Shown here one piece after another: positions 26,901 through 41,900 of a stretch of DNA of 64,000 nt (position 1 is the stretch's first letter; each line of letters begins with the position of its first letter). Source of the DNA: Zygaena filipendulae (Eukaryota; Arthropoda; Insecta; Lepidoptera; Zygaenidae); the NCBI GenBank assembly GCA_907165275.2, contig OU015654.1, positions 3,179,501 through 3,243,500 on the forward strand, in the 5' to 3' direction. Position numbers and translations under genes: made by a program. The notes under the pieces were generated by a model. That model was not told the DNA's origin, searched no databases, and worked only from the letters and a program-made list of their open reading frames with translations.

Positions 26901-29900
26901 AACTGTAGGTACCTATTGTCCAATATGAAATACTCACTCGATAAGTCCCGAGGGTAAATCTATACTAATATTATAAAGAGCAAAAGTTTGTGAGTTTGTG
27001 ACGTAGGGGGTAATCTCTGGAGCTACCGAACCGATTTTGAAAATTCTTTCACTTATAAGAATAACAGTGGTCTCGAGTGTCATAGGGTACTTTTAATCCC
27101 CGCGGGAACTCCGGAGTTTGTGAGGTTGTAATCTCTGGATCTACTGAACTAATTTTGAAAATTATTTCACTTATAGGAAGCTAGTGATTTTAAGTGACAT
27201 AGTGACATAAAGAATTTTTTATCCCGGAATTCGCGCGGGAGCTCCGAAATTACCGCGGGTGAAACCGCGGGGGTCAGCTAGTACTAAATAAATACGAAAT
27301 TACTATAGAAACTCACAAAAACAACCAACTGGATGATGGAGTGATGTACCGACTGAAAAATCGGTGAGCCTGTGCATAAAGTAAATAATGACGTGGTATT
27401 TGAAACCGACTGACTGGCACTATCGAAAATAAAAACAAAATATCTAAATTTTTATCTCTATACTTGAAATTATACACACACAACACACACACAACCAATG
27501 CATTTTGGAGTTTGAGTTTTATATAGCTGCAGTCAAAAATAAAATTATACTCATGCAGAAATGATAAAAAACGAAATCTTTAAATGTATTGGCACTTTGC
27601 CGTACATCAGATATTTTCAAGTCAGTCATATTTTTCTGCTTATGGAATTTGGTGGTCTTACTGTAATGTAAACTTCTTGTATGAAGTTGGTATTTCCTAA
27701 ATTTTTGTACCATGATTAAAAATTTCTTCAAAATATGATGTGAAAAACAACACTTTATATAACGCTACCAAGACTTACCTACATATTTTATACCTTTTTC
27801 ATTGAAACCTCTTTGGGTGGAAAATGAATTTAGTATTATATAGAACGTATAAAACAGATAGAAAGATCATTAATTAGTTTACCATCAAAACAGAAGAAAT
27901 TAATGATCTAGTGTCGTCGGGTGATGTTCTTATGATAATTATGATCCTTCGAAACCTACCTATATTTAAGAAAACCTGATGGCGGCCGAAGCTAGGGTTT
28001 TCTACCAACTATTTTTTTGAGAAAATATAGTAAGTACGTATTTTCCAGTCCAAGGTGTAAAAAAATAGTACACTGAAAGAGAATATAGTAGGTACTTTGA
28101 AGATTAAAAAAAAGGACTGTAAAATTCATTAAATATTATCCACAATATTTACTAGGTACTTCCTAAAATTCTAACATTCCACCTGCTATTCTAATTGCGG
28201 GGAGCAATCTAACAGCCTGTCCAGATGAGGCGTTTTACGCGCGAAGAGACTCGCGCGCTTCATTTTGAATTGCGTCCAGATGTGGCGTTTTACGTGCGTT
28301 ATGTACGCGCGTAAAACTGGGATGGACTTAAGTTTTGGAATATGGAGCCAGATGAGCGGTTGTGTTGTGGCTTGCATACCGTTGATGGAAACGTCGTAAA
28401 CAAAGAGAAAAGCGACGATTTAACGTGCATCCAATTTTACGTCACAGAATGACGCATAGTATATTTATAACATTATACCCAAAGCTCAAATAACAGCGAA
28501 AAGTTATGGCTCTATTGGAATAATCTGATGACCATCCCATATAGCTTTTCTCAATTTCGTCAATAAAAAGTTCCGTATCACAGTTATCACGCTCCATTCT
28601 GAACTGTAGGGGGAGCACGAATTTTTTCGCTCTCGTCTAGTCGATATCGTCGTAATGTCAAAGCGTTTTTTTGTGTGGAAAATGAACGACACTGGATAGA
28701 TGGCGCTGTTCATTTTCCATACAAAAAAGTGCTCGATATCGACTAGACGAGAGCGAAAAAATTCGTGCTCCCCCTACTGAATACGTCCACTCGCCACGGA
28801 CACGTCTCGACTGGCGCGGCGCTCGCGTGTAAAACGCGCAAGTCGAGAGTCCCGCTCATTGCAAGCGTTTTACGCGCGTGTGAGGAAACGCGCGAGAGCA
28901 TCTGGACGCGATGTATGCAGCTATCTCGAGAACGCGCAAATGCCTACGCGCGAGTGGACACGTGCGTAAAACGCGTCATCTGGACAGGCTCTAAAACTTA
29001 TTTCTCCACTCCATCTATTGTGGTGCATAAAACCAGGACGATAAATTGCAAATTACGATGTGAAGCTAAAGAAAACGAAGTTGAATTTTTTCTGTATTTT
29101 TTTTATATTTTCACGCACTTTGGTCACTGTAAGGACCGACCGATATATGTATATATTATAGTATTTTTGCATACTATATGTATATTTATCCAACAGTACA
29201 TAGAACGGTCGGCAACCCTAGCCGAAGCGTGCCTCTATAGTTAATGTACTCGTATTATATTCTCTATGATAGAGACAACGCACTCGCATGTGATGCATTT
29301 AAAGTGCATCAAAACACGTTTAACATAAATGGGTTGATAAAGGCTGCTCAAAGGAAAAATTTATGCCTTCTGTCGATCTTGGTCGATGCATATTTAATAC
29401 GCATGTCGATACTTACTGCCTCGGAGAATCATAGTCATCGGAGGTCGTAGGTTTGACTCCAGCAAAGGGCGAGACGGACATAGATCGAACAAAATACGTA
29501 ATAATTATGTACTTGTACATTACGGTCTATATTTTAGAGTTTCATCCAAATGTCATTTAAAAAAGTGGCGTTGATACCAATGTCCAATTGTCACAATTAT
29601 TTTGATCAACACAAATTCCTACTTTAGTCTAAAAAATAACCTAACATGTAACACAAGACAAAGATGTTTTTAAAAAACTACTCATCAAAAATAACTATCT
29701 ATGTCATGAAATAAGGGAATAAAAACTACCTACATATTTGATATTTTTCACAGATACTTTTTTAGGAAATTCTTGAGTAAAATATCAGTGGATCTTGGAT
29801 AAGTAGTTTAATTTTTAAAATTAGTAAGTAAGTAGTTTAATTTTTAAAATTAAACTACTTACTTACTTACAGACATTAATAAATAATTGAAAATGATCCT

Positions 29901-32900
29901 ACTAATACTATCTAATGCAACGTCCCTTATGCGGAAAGGTCTTACGGCCGCATTCAGAGTAATTTTAATGATTAATTAATTTGTACAACTAAAGTAAGTA
30001 GTTTAATTTTTAAAATTAAACTACTTACTTACTTACAGACATTAATAAATAATTGAAAATGATCCTACTAATACTATCTAATGCAACGTCCCTTATGCGG
30101 AAAGGTCTTACGGCCGCATTCAGAGTAATTTTAATGATTAATTAATTTGAAGTAAAGATTTTTAAAACAAAATTTCTGCAACCAGAGACGTTCATTCAAT
30201 TTATGTTGATTGGTATATAACTTAATTTAACTTAATTCGTCAAATGCCAACTAATTAATTTAATGGAAAGGTTCTGATTGCGGCACTTTTGTTTTAAAAA
30301 TCTTTACTTAAAATTAAGTAATCAAATCAACGACTCGTTTTCTCTTTATTAAATGATATTTTAGGGAATGCGGTTATTTGTGCAGCCACGTCTAGTTGTA
30401 TCGTGAAGCATAAATGTATTTTAAGACGTCTTGTAACCTCCACGGAAACTACGCATTTGTGAATACTGAATTCACTCGTGGCATTGATCTTTCAGTCCAA
30501 TGCTAAGGCCTAAGTTTTTTCTTTATCATAGCATATTTACACTCAAAAAAGCAAAGCAAAATTCAGTAAACTCACGCTTCATGTGGTATTAAAATGTCAT
30601 TGTACAAATCTTAGGCAAACACACGGGATATGATAAGGTACTTTATTTAAACAAATTATGCGTATATGTGTCAAAAATTAAATTTAAAGTAAGTAGATAT
30701 TACTACTAGGTACCTATTTGAACAAAACGACGTAGAAAGCCCCTTATAAACTCTTAATGGGCTCAAACTTAGTTAGTGGGCGTTAGTACGACGAATTGAA
30801 ATATCAAGCGAACGCAGCGGAAAATCGAATAAGCACCTTTATATTTTACTAGCTGTTCCCTGCGGTTTCACTCACGTTAATTTCGGAATTCCCGCCGGAA
30901 TTCCGGGATAAAATACTTTTGTTCTATATCCTTTTCTGTACCCCTGACAACGTGTATAGTATGCAAAATTTAATGCAGTTCAACAGCGGTTTTTCGGAGT
31001 TCCCGCGGGAATTCCCAGTTAAAAAGTATCCCATGTCCTTCTCTTTATCTATCCTTGACAACGTGAAGGTAGGGTATGCTCAATACGACGATATATCGAG
31101 TCGTTGAGGCGTGAAAGCGTAACAAACAAACAAACACTCACTTGCGCATTTATAATAGTACCTAGAAAACCTACTGGTTCTAAAGTAGTGCCACCAAACA
31201 ACACAACCGTTGATTGCCAATAGAATTAACGTATTTATGATGGAATTTACCAATAAACTAAAGTACATATTATTGTGTAATGTTTAAATAACTCTAAGCA
31301 TCAGCGCAGATTAAACGGAAAACTGTTCTTGCATTTGTTCAGTGTCAGTGTCAAACAATCTACTACAGGTACTTAGTACTATACTACTATGGTAGGTAGG
31401 TAGGCAAGACAGTTGCCAAAACCCTTGGAATAGTTGCTAAAAGAAAGAAAGATAGAAAGAAGAAATAAAAAGCACTATCTATCTATCTATACTTTATACA
31501 CAATTACATTACCTAAATACATATAAATAAAATTCAATGGTCTGTTTCAAATTCAAATTAACAACTTTTCACTAAATGCATACGGGACTTACATAATTTT
31601 TGTCTATCTGTCTGTTTGTTCCGAAACTTACGCGGGTGAGACCGCGGGGCACAGCTAGTTCGTTAATAGAAATATAGGTAATAAATTAATAATGACATCA
31701 CAATCACAGATCAAACTTGTATTGGAACAAGATTTCACAAAAATATTAAAAGAAAATCGGTCGAAAAATCACGAAATTAGTGTGACGTACTTTATGGATG
31801 ACCCCTAATGTATAAATGTACATTTAGGAACATGTAACTTGTAAGTAGGTAAATGAGATCAAAGATGCATAGTATTTATGTATAAACTGTTATAAAATTA
31901 CTGGGTGGATGGGAATTAAATATTCAATCAGTTTGTAAATTTTATATTTTTACATAAAGTTATAAAAAAATTATACCTTAATAAAAGTTTTGATTTTTAA
32001 TAAAAAAAAAAATCCGTTTGGTGGAATTTATGAGCATTGGAATGGTTTGTGTAGTGTGTGCCATGTTCTTCCCTTTTACAAATGGCATTTTGTATAATAC
32101 CAAGGACAGCAGATGCATGTACTGTATGTTTTGTGTTCGCTTCACTGTCTTAAGGTCACAGTTTAAATTTACCTCTATAGTTTAAATTATAAGTTTTCTT
32201 GTAGATAGGCTTAATATTATATATTTTCTAAATCTCTTCATCATTTCTTGAGTAATTTCTCTTGACTGGTCGCAGTCGACTGTTCATTTTCATGTTTTTG
32301 TGTGTTCTTTCTGAGATCCATCGTTTATTATCGGCGCATCGATTTTCTGCTTATGCGTAATCAGGATAATTGAGCCAATGGAAGTAGCGAGATCGAATTT
32401 CGGTCGCTTCCTATACTGCATACCTACATTTATTTCTGTAGTGTTATGAAAGTAGAATGTAGACAAATATATTCTACATTGACATAGATATTATTAAACT
32501 ATGAACGATCTCTGATTTATGATTTGGGTTTTTCGGTTTTTGGAATAATGACAATTATAGTGTAGGTACATCCTGGTTTGATCTTAGAATCGATCATTTC
32601 ATGATAGTCGATCCTCGAGATTAGGAAATTTGTAGAGATTTTAAATGACCTCTTTTAATGCTCTACAGCAGAGGTTCCCATACTTTTTTTCTCATAGGAC
32701 ACTTTAAACATTTTGCTGGATCTGGTGGACCCCCTGCAGCTATTACATTTGCTAACTCACTTCCGAAACCCGAAAAAAGTAAATATCTATAGCAATCTGT
32801 GTTGTGGCTATTTTCCAATCAACTATGAGTTAAAAGTTTTCGAAAAAAAGGTGAGAATTTAGATTGTTTTGATTATGCTGTGAGTGGATTTCATTTAACT

Positions 32901-35900
32901 AAGTTTCAAGGTCGGTCTAAAAAGCATCTTCATCCAACAGTTGTGGACCCCCATTTTGTTTCCACGCAAGCGTAGACCCCTGTCGGGCTCCCGTGGACCC
33001 CTGGGGGTCCACCTGGACCACTTTTGGAATCAATGCTCTACAGTGACTGCAAGAATGTAGAAATTAGGTATTGCTGTATAGGTATTGCTTCAACGTCATA
33101 AAAAATACATTATACATATCATGATTCTCGTTTCTCGTAATACGACATGAAATGACCTAAAGTTCAACGTCGACTCTAAAAATTGTCAATGAAATGAGAA
33201 TTCGTGTTAGTACGAATTCTTCTTCTTTTTTTTTACGAATAACCTTTGCCACTCGATTGTTAGCTGTCAAAGTCACCGCTGACTTACACACTATAGTTTT
33301 TTTTCTAAGGTATCCTTTAAATAGGTAGGTATCGACTGTTTTACTATAAAAAAAGTTAAACAGACGTTGAAAGCGTGCCTAAAATATTTCTATAGTAATT
33401 TTGTAACATAAATTTTTAGATACACAACTTTTTGTACTAACACCGAACCAATCTAAATTCTGTTGGCTTACCTAAATAATTCCTTTGTTTAACTTGCAGT
33501 TAGTTGATCAAGTACAAAAGAAGGAACCGGTATGATTAAAAATATTTGCGTCTGATCTATAATAGGTAGGTACATCCGTTTGTCTGTCTGTAAATGTCAT
33601 CAAGCGGACACTACTGGAATTATTTAAACGAAATCACACAAGATGCACAAGACACACGTTTGGTACCACTAGAAAAAAATATTCGTACCTAAATCCGTCC
33701 TTTAAAAAAAAGCAAGCACCGTTTAAATGTACGTTTATTTAAAAGGTTACACAATATAAGAAGTTGTATAGTTGATACTGGATATTTGGTATTTATATAC
33801 TATTACCTAATCACTAGATGTGCCCCGCGGTTTCACCCGCGTGATTCAGTTTAAATGAAACAAAGGGCTATAATATGTTGCTCCAGGCTAAGCAGAATTA
33901 ACTGTGAAAACCGTATGGTAATCGGTTCAGATTCGGAGATTATCGCGAACAGACAGACAGACAAAAAATAATTGTAAAAACTTTTTGTGGTTCTTTTATC
34001 GCCCACTCTCAAGAATAGAACCACTCTCTAGTCTCTATAGAAGATAGAAGAAGAAAGAAGATAGATTATTATATGTCTAGGGTGTAAACGATTTTTTCAT
34101 ACTTCTTCTTCTTCTTCTTTAATAAGCCCTTGCCAATGACAAAGTTTCTTAATAATAACAATCTCTTCATCTACTTATTCAATTATGGCGAAAGGCCAAT
34201 GACAATGTTAGATTGTTCTCCAAGTTAAAACATGGCTCTCTTGAAAGGCAGTTTCCTGCTCAGGGTCCAAAATAGATGCTGAAAAGTGACTGAAATAACG
34301 GAAAACGTGACACGCGTGCTTTCGGTACAAATATGTCGACATAATTATGATTGAGTCCTATTATTTTTACTTAACTAACAATACGAAAAATTCAAGGGAG
34401 GGTTATAATTTATGCGGGCAACGTACAGTCGCGATCAGAAAATGTTTACCACCTAATAATTGACATGATGGGCATTTCAGACCTTATTGATCCACTGTGA
34501 TATGTTTTGAGTTTAATTTGAAAATTTATTGCTAAATATTATGTTACACCTACCTATTCAGACTGCGACCGTATGTGGTGTTATGGACGTAGAATGATTA
34601 TATCATCCATGATCATCATCAAACGTTCGGAGCGAAGTCGTAAACAGTATTTTATTCATTATTATTATTACATTACTCATTTTATGACAACGTAATAAAA
34701 AATACGTGACGGCTAATTATATCTTTAAAATACAAACCACTTGGTTTATAGATCTGTATTTATCTGATACTGGCTATACTCGCGGTGCACTCGCATGAGT
34801 TTCGGAATTCCCGCAGTAACTCATCTCTTTAATACAAACGACAATAAAGAACATATAATAAAAATAAATAAACTAGAGCGTGCTATTTCCGAGTTTTTGC
34901 GAGTTTTATATACGTACGGTATTACGTACCTATAAGTACGTCCTACGTATAGGCATATCTACAGATAGGCCAGCAGTGCTAGCACTAGTTGCGACCCGTG
35001 GTTTTGCGGTTGTCTTTTTTAATCGAAGCTGCAGAACGTCCCTAGATAAGTGTAACACACCCTATTATAATTTAATGTAATCTGAAATATTTGGTAAACG
35101 CCAAAAAACTCCTAAGATTTTCCAGTAAAACCTAAGTATTTTTTTTTACAATAACAATTATTACACTTTCATAATTAAGTCTAAATAATGCGAGTGGTTA
35201 CAATATACATAGTACTAGTTTTTGAGTTAAATCGTAACAAACAAACAAGCAAACAAACAAACAAAAATTCAAATCTTTCCTCTTTATAATATTAGTATAG
35301 ACAGCGATAAATACGAAAAGATTTAACTGGACGTACCTACCTAATTATGCAAAAATATTCCAATCTACAATGGTTCAAAATTGAGATAAAGGCATTTTGT
35401 TTTTGTTTTAGAGATAGGTTCCTTTTTTTTTAACTAGTACAATTAAAAACTGTAAGTTTTATTGTAGAAATACTCATGAATTTTTGTCTAACAGTGTACC
35501 TACATATTTTTTTTGTATGAGTCTACTTAATCATTTTTGCATAACTACGTCCAACTAACGTTTATATTTATTTATTTATTGCACATCCATTAAGTAACAA
35601 AAAGTGTTAAGATAGTTAGTAAACAGTTCTTTATGGACCCTGTTATCAAGAGAAGCAATAAAAACATTCATTGATATCAATGTTATTATGATATTGTCGG
35701 TAAATTAGTCATACCTGTACTAAGTATATTCTCTAGTATTTACATGGACTTTATACCTATACTGCACACAAATAATTCAAATTAGTGTAGGTACCTAACT
35801 AATCACGTGCCTACAACATGTTTTTTAAATAAATAAACAACGCTCAATTGATTTTAAATTAACCATTTTCGGAATTTGCTATTGCGTTTCTGACATCTAA

Positions 35901-38900
35901 AGTAGGTATAAAGGAAATGGACTGACTGACAAACTGACTGATTGACGACAACTAAACCTACTGAAGTAGAAATGGGATAATAGCAACGCGTTATCTTCGA
36001 AGTTTTCGCGGGAACTCCGAGACAAAGTGTACCCTATGGCCTATGTCTTCCTCTATACTCCTGACATAGTGTATGCAAAATTTCATGATGATTGGTTGAG
36101 GCGTGAAAGCATAACAAACAAACAAACAAACTCACATTTCCATATTTATAAAGACAGTGTAGATGTACAATGTACATTGTGCAGGCTACATAATATAAAT
36201 CGGTAGATAAGCGTGTTGCAACTTTATAAGTGCCTAGTAACCAGTTAAACTTGTATTAGACATTATTGCAGTTTTATACCTAAGTATACCCACTTACTTA
36301 CTTATTATCTTTTATTTACCCCGTTTATCTATTTACAATGTTTTGACTTACTGACTAATTCACCAACCAATGACCCAGCGGGTTCTAGAAACTTCTTTTT
36401 ATAATGCAAAACACTAAGAAATAATTTTGGAAATTCAATCCTTAAGACGGTGAAAAGATTTAAAATACGACTCATGGAAGTCGGGCTTTGAGATATTCTC
36501 TATACATTACGTGTTAATGTAGAGTTTTTGGAAATTTAAGCCCTAAAAAGATGAAAAGTGCGGCGGATAAAGTTTTGTATGAATGTATTTTTACAGTATT
36601 AGGTAAAGTAAGAACCATGGAAGTAATATTAACTATTATAGTGGTGATCTAAGAGATAACAAATAATACCTTGTACCTTACTGTAACTACAACAGCCTAC
36701 TTTCAAATTAGATATAAGTTTGAAAACGTGAATAAAATTGTTCAAATAACTTGTAAAGAAAAATAATATGGAAAAACTAACCTATTAAAACATCATAATA
36801 GTACCTACCTGATGTACCTGACTGATAAAGTGATAACCGCAGACATATAATAGAGCAGATAAGGCAAGTTAGTGTAATCTAATGGTGTAGTTTAATCTTT
36901 ACTAGTATTTGTTAAAACTGTTACCTACCGACTCCAATCGTCTAGTGAACTCTAGTGCGAGGAAAAACTTATGGAAGTTTATTTTATACTATTTTATAAA
37001 TTTCTTTCCTTCTAAAGATCAATAACTAAATAAATAAATGAAAAAATTATCGTTATTAAGTTATACAAAGCAACCTGCACGACAATAATTAGGGATGTTG
37101 ACCATTTATGAAAACCAAAATCAGGTTTTTTTGCTTTTTGTAATTAATGAAAATATACATAGATATAGCGCGTTAATGTTTAGGGTGCGGGCTCGTGACG
37201 TCATTAAATGCTATAAGCCCCCATACAAACTGCACCGGATAGTGACGTCACGCGAAATTTCAACTCAGTGTATCGCCGTTATTTTCTGATTACTTAAAAA
37301 AGAAAAAAATACGTGTCCAATATTTTTAATAATCTACAAATTAAAAAAAAAATGATAACTAGCCCATTTCATTGTAATGGTAACGCAATACATACTTAGT
37401 GAAATGCCTTTTCTTTCTATCTTTCTTTCTTTCAAATACAATAATCCACCATTTTTTCTGTACAAAGAAGGTTTAAAACTAGCTTATATACTAATCACAT
37501 TCATTTTATTTGGGTTTAAAATTTCATGAGACATTTTATTAAGACTAATAAAATTACAGCTGCATTCTCACGGTTGATTGATTAGAATCCGAAACATCTT
37601 GACTCGTTCCACATTTGAAATTAAACTGGAACTAGTCACGCGTTTGGCATAACAGACAACTTAAGTGCGGCACGCTCGGAAGAAAAACTTGCTTTGTATG
37701 TTGTGATATATGTCTGTAGTTATAACACACTATCGATAACCTTTCAATTCACACCGCTTAGGTTCTTGTTTGTATGGTAACAATGGACACTATTTAGTTA
37801 GTATATGTAGTTAAACCTACTAAAATGATAATAAGTTCGATTATTTACATAAATATACAAGATAAATATTATATCTCCAATTAAGATGATAACTTATAAT
37901 ATAATTATTATAATAATAATGACACAGCCCTTTTCTATGTAACTTATTAAAATGATTAAATGTTATACTTAACACTAATTAGTGTTTTATAGAATGCAGT
38001 TTGTTTATTTATCAATTACGTGTTCCCGCGGGATTGCCTCAGGAATTATTCATCACTAGCTATTTCCCGCGGTTTCACCCGCGGTAATTTCGGAGTTCCC
38101 GCGGGAATTCCGGGATAAAAGTACCCAGTGTCCTTCTCTGTACCCCTGACAATGTGCATGCCAAATTTAATCCAAATCCGTTCAGCCGTTTTTGCGTGAT
38201 TGAGTAACAAACATCCAAACATCCACACTTTCACATTTATAAAATTAGTAGGATTAAACCTTCCTGAACAAATTCTGTTAGGCTACTCTCATCGGAATTC
38301 CTACGGAAATTCCGAAGATCACGGGGCCAAACCGTTGGCACAGCTATTTGAAAGTAGAGTTGAAAATCATCCGTTTGTTGCAGGGCGGACGCTACGCCGT
38401 TCATAAAGAATGGCGCCACAGCCGCTACCATCACTAAAACGCCGATGCCTGAAAAACCACAGAAGGCCAGCAAAGCTGGTAGAGGCAAGGCGTTCAAGCA
38501 GATCCTCGCCTCCTTCATCGTGAACCTCGGCACCATCAACACGGGCATGGCGTTCGGTTTCTCTGCGGTTGCCTTACCGCAGTTAAAGAACAATGCTTCA
38601 TCCATCATCATTAACGAAGATCAAGCCAGTTGGATTGGTAAGGACACCTAAGTATTTTATATTTATACCTAAGTATTTTATAATTATTACATATTGGATG
38701 GCGACGGCCCAACATCGCCCGACGTGGAGGAGTTTGGAGGAGGCCTACGTCCGCTCTTGGACGATACATGGGCCGCTATGATGATGATGATGATATTATT
38801 ACTAGCTGTTCCCCGCGGTTTCACCGGTATTCACGCGGTAATTTTGGAGTTCCCATGAGAATTCCGGGACAACAGTACCTACTATACTCTATATCCTTTT

Positions 38901-41900
38901 TTGTACCCCTGACAATGTGTAGTATGCAAAATTTTGTACAGTTTCGCCCGCTTTAATTTCGGAGTTCCCGCGGTAATTCCGGAATAAAAAGTATCCTCTG
39001 TATCCCTGACAACGTGTATGTAAAATTTCATGATGATTCGTTAAGCCGTTGAGGCGTGAAAGCGTAACAAACAACCAAACTCCCTTTCGCATTTATTATT
39101 ATTTTAATAAGGCTTACATAATTATTATTATTATTTATCCATAAATATATACAAGAACAAGTGTTATAGTTAAACGAGCTCTGAGCTGTTCTTTGCGTTT
39201 CACCCGCGCTAATTTCGGAGTTCCCGAGGGAAAAAGTATAATTAGGTATACCCTAATAAAGTCTTTCTCTGTACTTCTCACAACGTGTATGCAAAATTTC
39301 ATGGTGATTGGCTGAGTAGTTAAGGCGTGAAAGTGTAACTAACAAACAACAAAAAAAACTCGTGTTTGTATTTATATTAAGGATAAGTTTCATGAAACAT
39401 TCCAGGAAAGAGCTGTTCTAAACATGTCGGGTTGGTAAAGAAAGAAAGAAAAAAATTAGTGTAAAGTTACCTAAAAATGTAGGCACCTACTGACTGATGC
39501 TTCTATATTCGCTTCATAAGCACTGTTTATACGACCTTCAGAAATCATAAACACTAGATACAAGCCAGATATCTACTAAAAATATACCATCAGTCGGCTT
39601 ACTATAGTTACATAAGCGCATTGATTCATAGGAGATACAGCATAGTCATATTTAAGAATAAAATGTCTATGAGCAATGTAAATGTGAAACGATATAAACC
39701 TACCTACGTACGTTACCTTAATGAATAAATCTATCTATTATTTTTAACTTACAGCAAAAAAAATTCTTAAATAGTAATAATAAAAGATAAATAAAATATT
39801 ATAAGGAAGGGCGAGGATGCGTGCAGCATACTTCAAAAATACACGAAACAAAAATCCAGCCCGGTCATTCTTCGGGAAACTAGGACAAATCCGGGAAAAT
39901 AAATCTATATGTTAGAAACCGTACCTACGTATATCTAAAAAAGGAATTAAAGCTTTGTGAAAGTTTCGAAAAGAGAAAGTTTTGCTAACTGTACGTAACT
40001 CAGGGTCTTGAAGTCTTACGATGCTCAATAACTAATTGCTGTTTTATTAACATTTTTCATTTCAGCTGCGTGACGTACTTGCCTGATGCCTCTATGTAGT
40101 TGGGAATGCCAAGCTATGAACATTTGAAAGTATTGATGTAAACGCACATGTATCTAAAATAGCTTTTTATTAGTAACTAGCTATTCCCCGTGGATTCACC
40201 CGCGGGAATTTTAGAGTTCCCGCGGGAATTTTGAGACAAAAAGTACCCTATGTCCTTCTCTTTACCTACGCCTGACAACATGCAAAATTTAATGCACTAG
40301 TTTTCCGACACTTCCAACAATTATATTATTATCGTTAATAAATATAACGATTCGTTATACCAATTTCAACAGATTTACACCAAACCTTGACAAATTTGAA
40401 ATTATATACCTGAACTTTTCTCATAAACTATTCTATCAATTACTGAACACCGCATGAAAATCTGTGCAGTAGTTTTTATGAATGATGATTTTTTTACACT
40501 TCCATTTTGGCTATGGTGAAATTGATGCGTTTTGTTTATAATAATAACATAAGGGTGAGAAGGATAAAAACTTAGACGTTAAATCTTTAGATATATATAC
40601 TGGTACCTACATGCGTGTAACCGTCCTCTCGGATATTTTGGTGAACTGGCTTCATTATCAAATCGTGTTCAAACAGTCGAAAAGTAATCGAAAGTACATA
40701 GGTACGTGGATATGACGTCAATCTCGGTTTCGCGATATTGCGTCATGGGATATATGTGTATATACCTACCGCTATGAATTTAACAATGAAACCGCTATGA
40801 AATTTAACTATTGGTATACTTACAAATATCTATCTATACATATAAAATTATTTATATTGAATGACTGATGGATCAACACACAGCCTAAACCGTTGATCTT
40901 GGAGGGTGTGTTCTTTGTATGACGTAGGCGTCCGATAAGAAAGGATTTTTGAAAATTCAACCCCTATTAAGGAGATGAAAAGGGGTTGCAAAGTTTGTAT
41001 GGAACCATTCCGCGGGAACTTCCTTTCACATTTATAATATTAGTAGGATATATAGTAGATCTATTATTTATTATAATTATTTCAGCTCCCATATTTTTTT
41101 GTTTCCAGCAAGTCTGGCCTCAGCGGGTACTCCCGTGGGTTGTATCCTCAGTGGATACCTGATGGATGCTATCGGGAGGAGGCTGACCCTCATTGTCACG
41201 GAGGTTCCGCTCATACTCGGTTGGGTTCTGGTCGCTGCAGCTCAGAACGTCTCCATGATTTATGTCGGTAAGCGTAATACTGATGCTTTCTTTTTTTATC
41301 CCCGTCTACGCTGTCATTTTTTTATCATTAACAATTTCGATATTTTTATCTAATACTATTAATGATAATACAAAGAGAAAATATCTGATTTTTTGTATGT
41401 CTGTCGTTTGTGAATGGGTAAAATAAAACTACTTAACAGATTTTAAAAATTTCTTTTAGTCATAGAAAACTACAGTGTTCCTGTAAGGTCGTCCTTCTCA
41501 TCTCGGTATTCCCAGGGGTTCTCCGAAATTAGAACGAAGAGTTCTAGCTCAATTTTATAACCTTTTCATTACTCATACTCGGAAAGTAGGTCTGAAGTTG
41601 CCTGAGAAGCGGGTTGAAACTAACCCTTTTCAGCCCTAGGGAGAATCGCTTTCAACTGACAACTGTCAAATTATTAAAAAAAAAAAACTAATTCTTCTGA
41701 GGTCTATTTTCACATTTCTATTGAACCATGTTCCAACTTTCTATACAGCCAGCGCGATGTAAAATTGAAATAACGTAAAGTTTAAGTAGGTATTAATTAA
41801 AATAAAATTCACTCATTTTTTCTTTTTTTTTTTTCGGGAATAAGACTACTTTCTTACTTTCACCCCTAGGATAACAATGTACTATTACTTGTCTTATAAC

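Larger units (their letters stand above)
17937..38383 (+). other. Intron 1 of transporter gene 1 (20.4 kb)
   Basis: The donor GAGAA|GTAAGT and the acceptor GTTTGTTGCAG|GG flank a repeat-filled intron. I find no independent gene inside. It contains a lepidopteran dispersed repeat (AACCGACTTCCAAAAAGGAG, about 18870), an AT minisatellite, foldback MITEs, several Helitron-like elements, a hAT-type MITE and CRE-bearing MITEs, listed separately. Its size and first-intron position make regulatory elements plausible, but none is proven here. Confidence 0.6.

Noticed and set aside
28765..29244. 159-codon open frame on the + strand, the longest in the window
   Set aside because: It begins in the arm of a nested foldback MITE and runs through a GC-rich inverted-repeat transposon. 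Its composition follows the CGCG repeats and it shows no protein motif.
38411..38450. ATG at 38411 as the start of transporter gene 1
   Set aside because: It is out of frame with the transporter; the in-frame choices are 17923 (through exon 1) or 38445.
38237..38611. 124-codon open frame on the minus strand
   Set aside because: It is antisense to exon 2 of transporter gene 1, whose + strand frame, splice sites and family motifs are clear.
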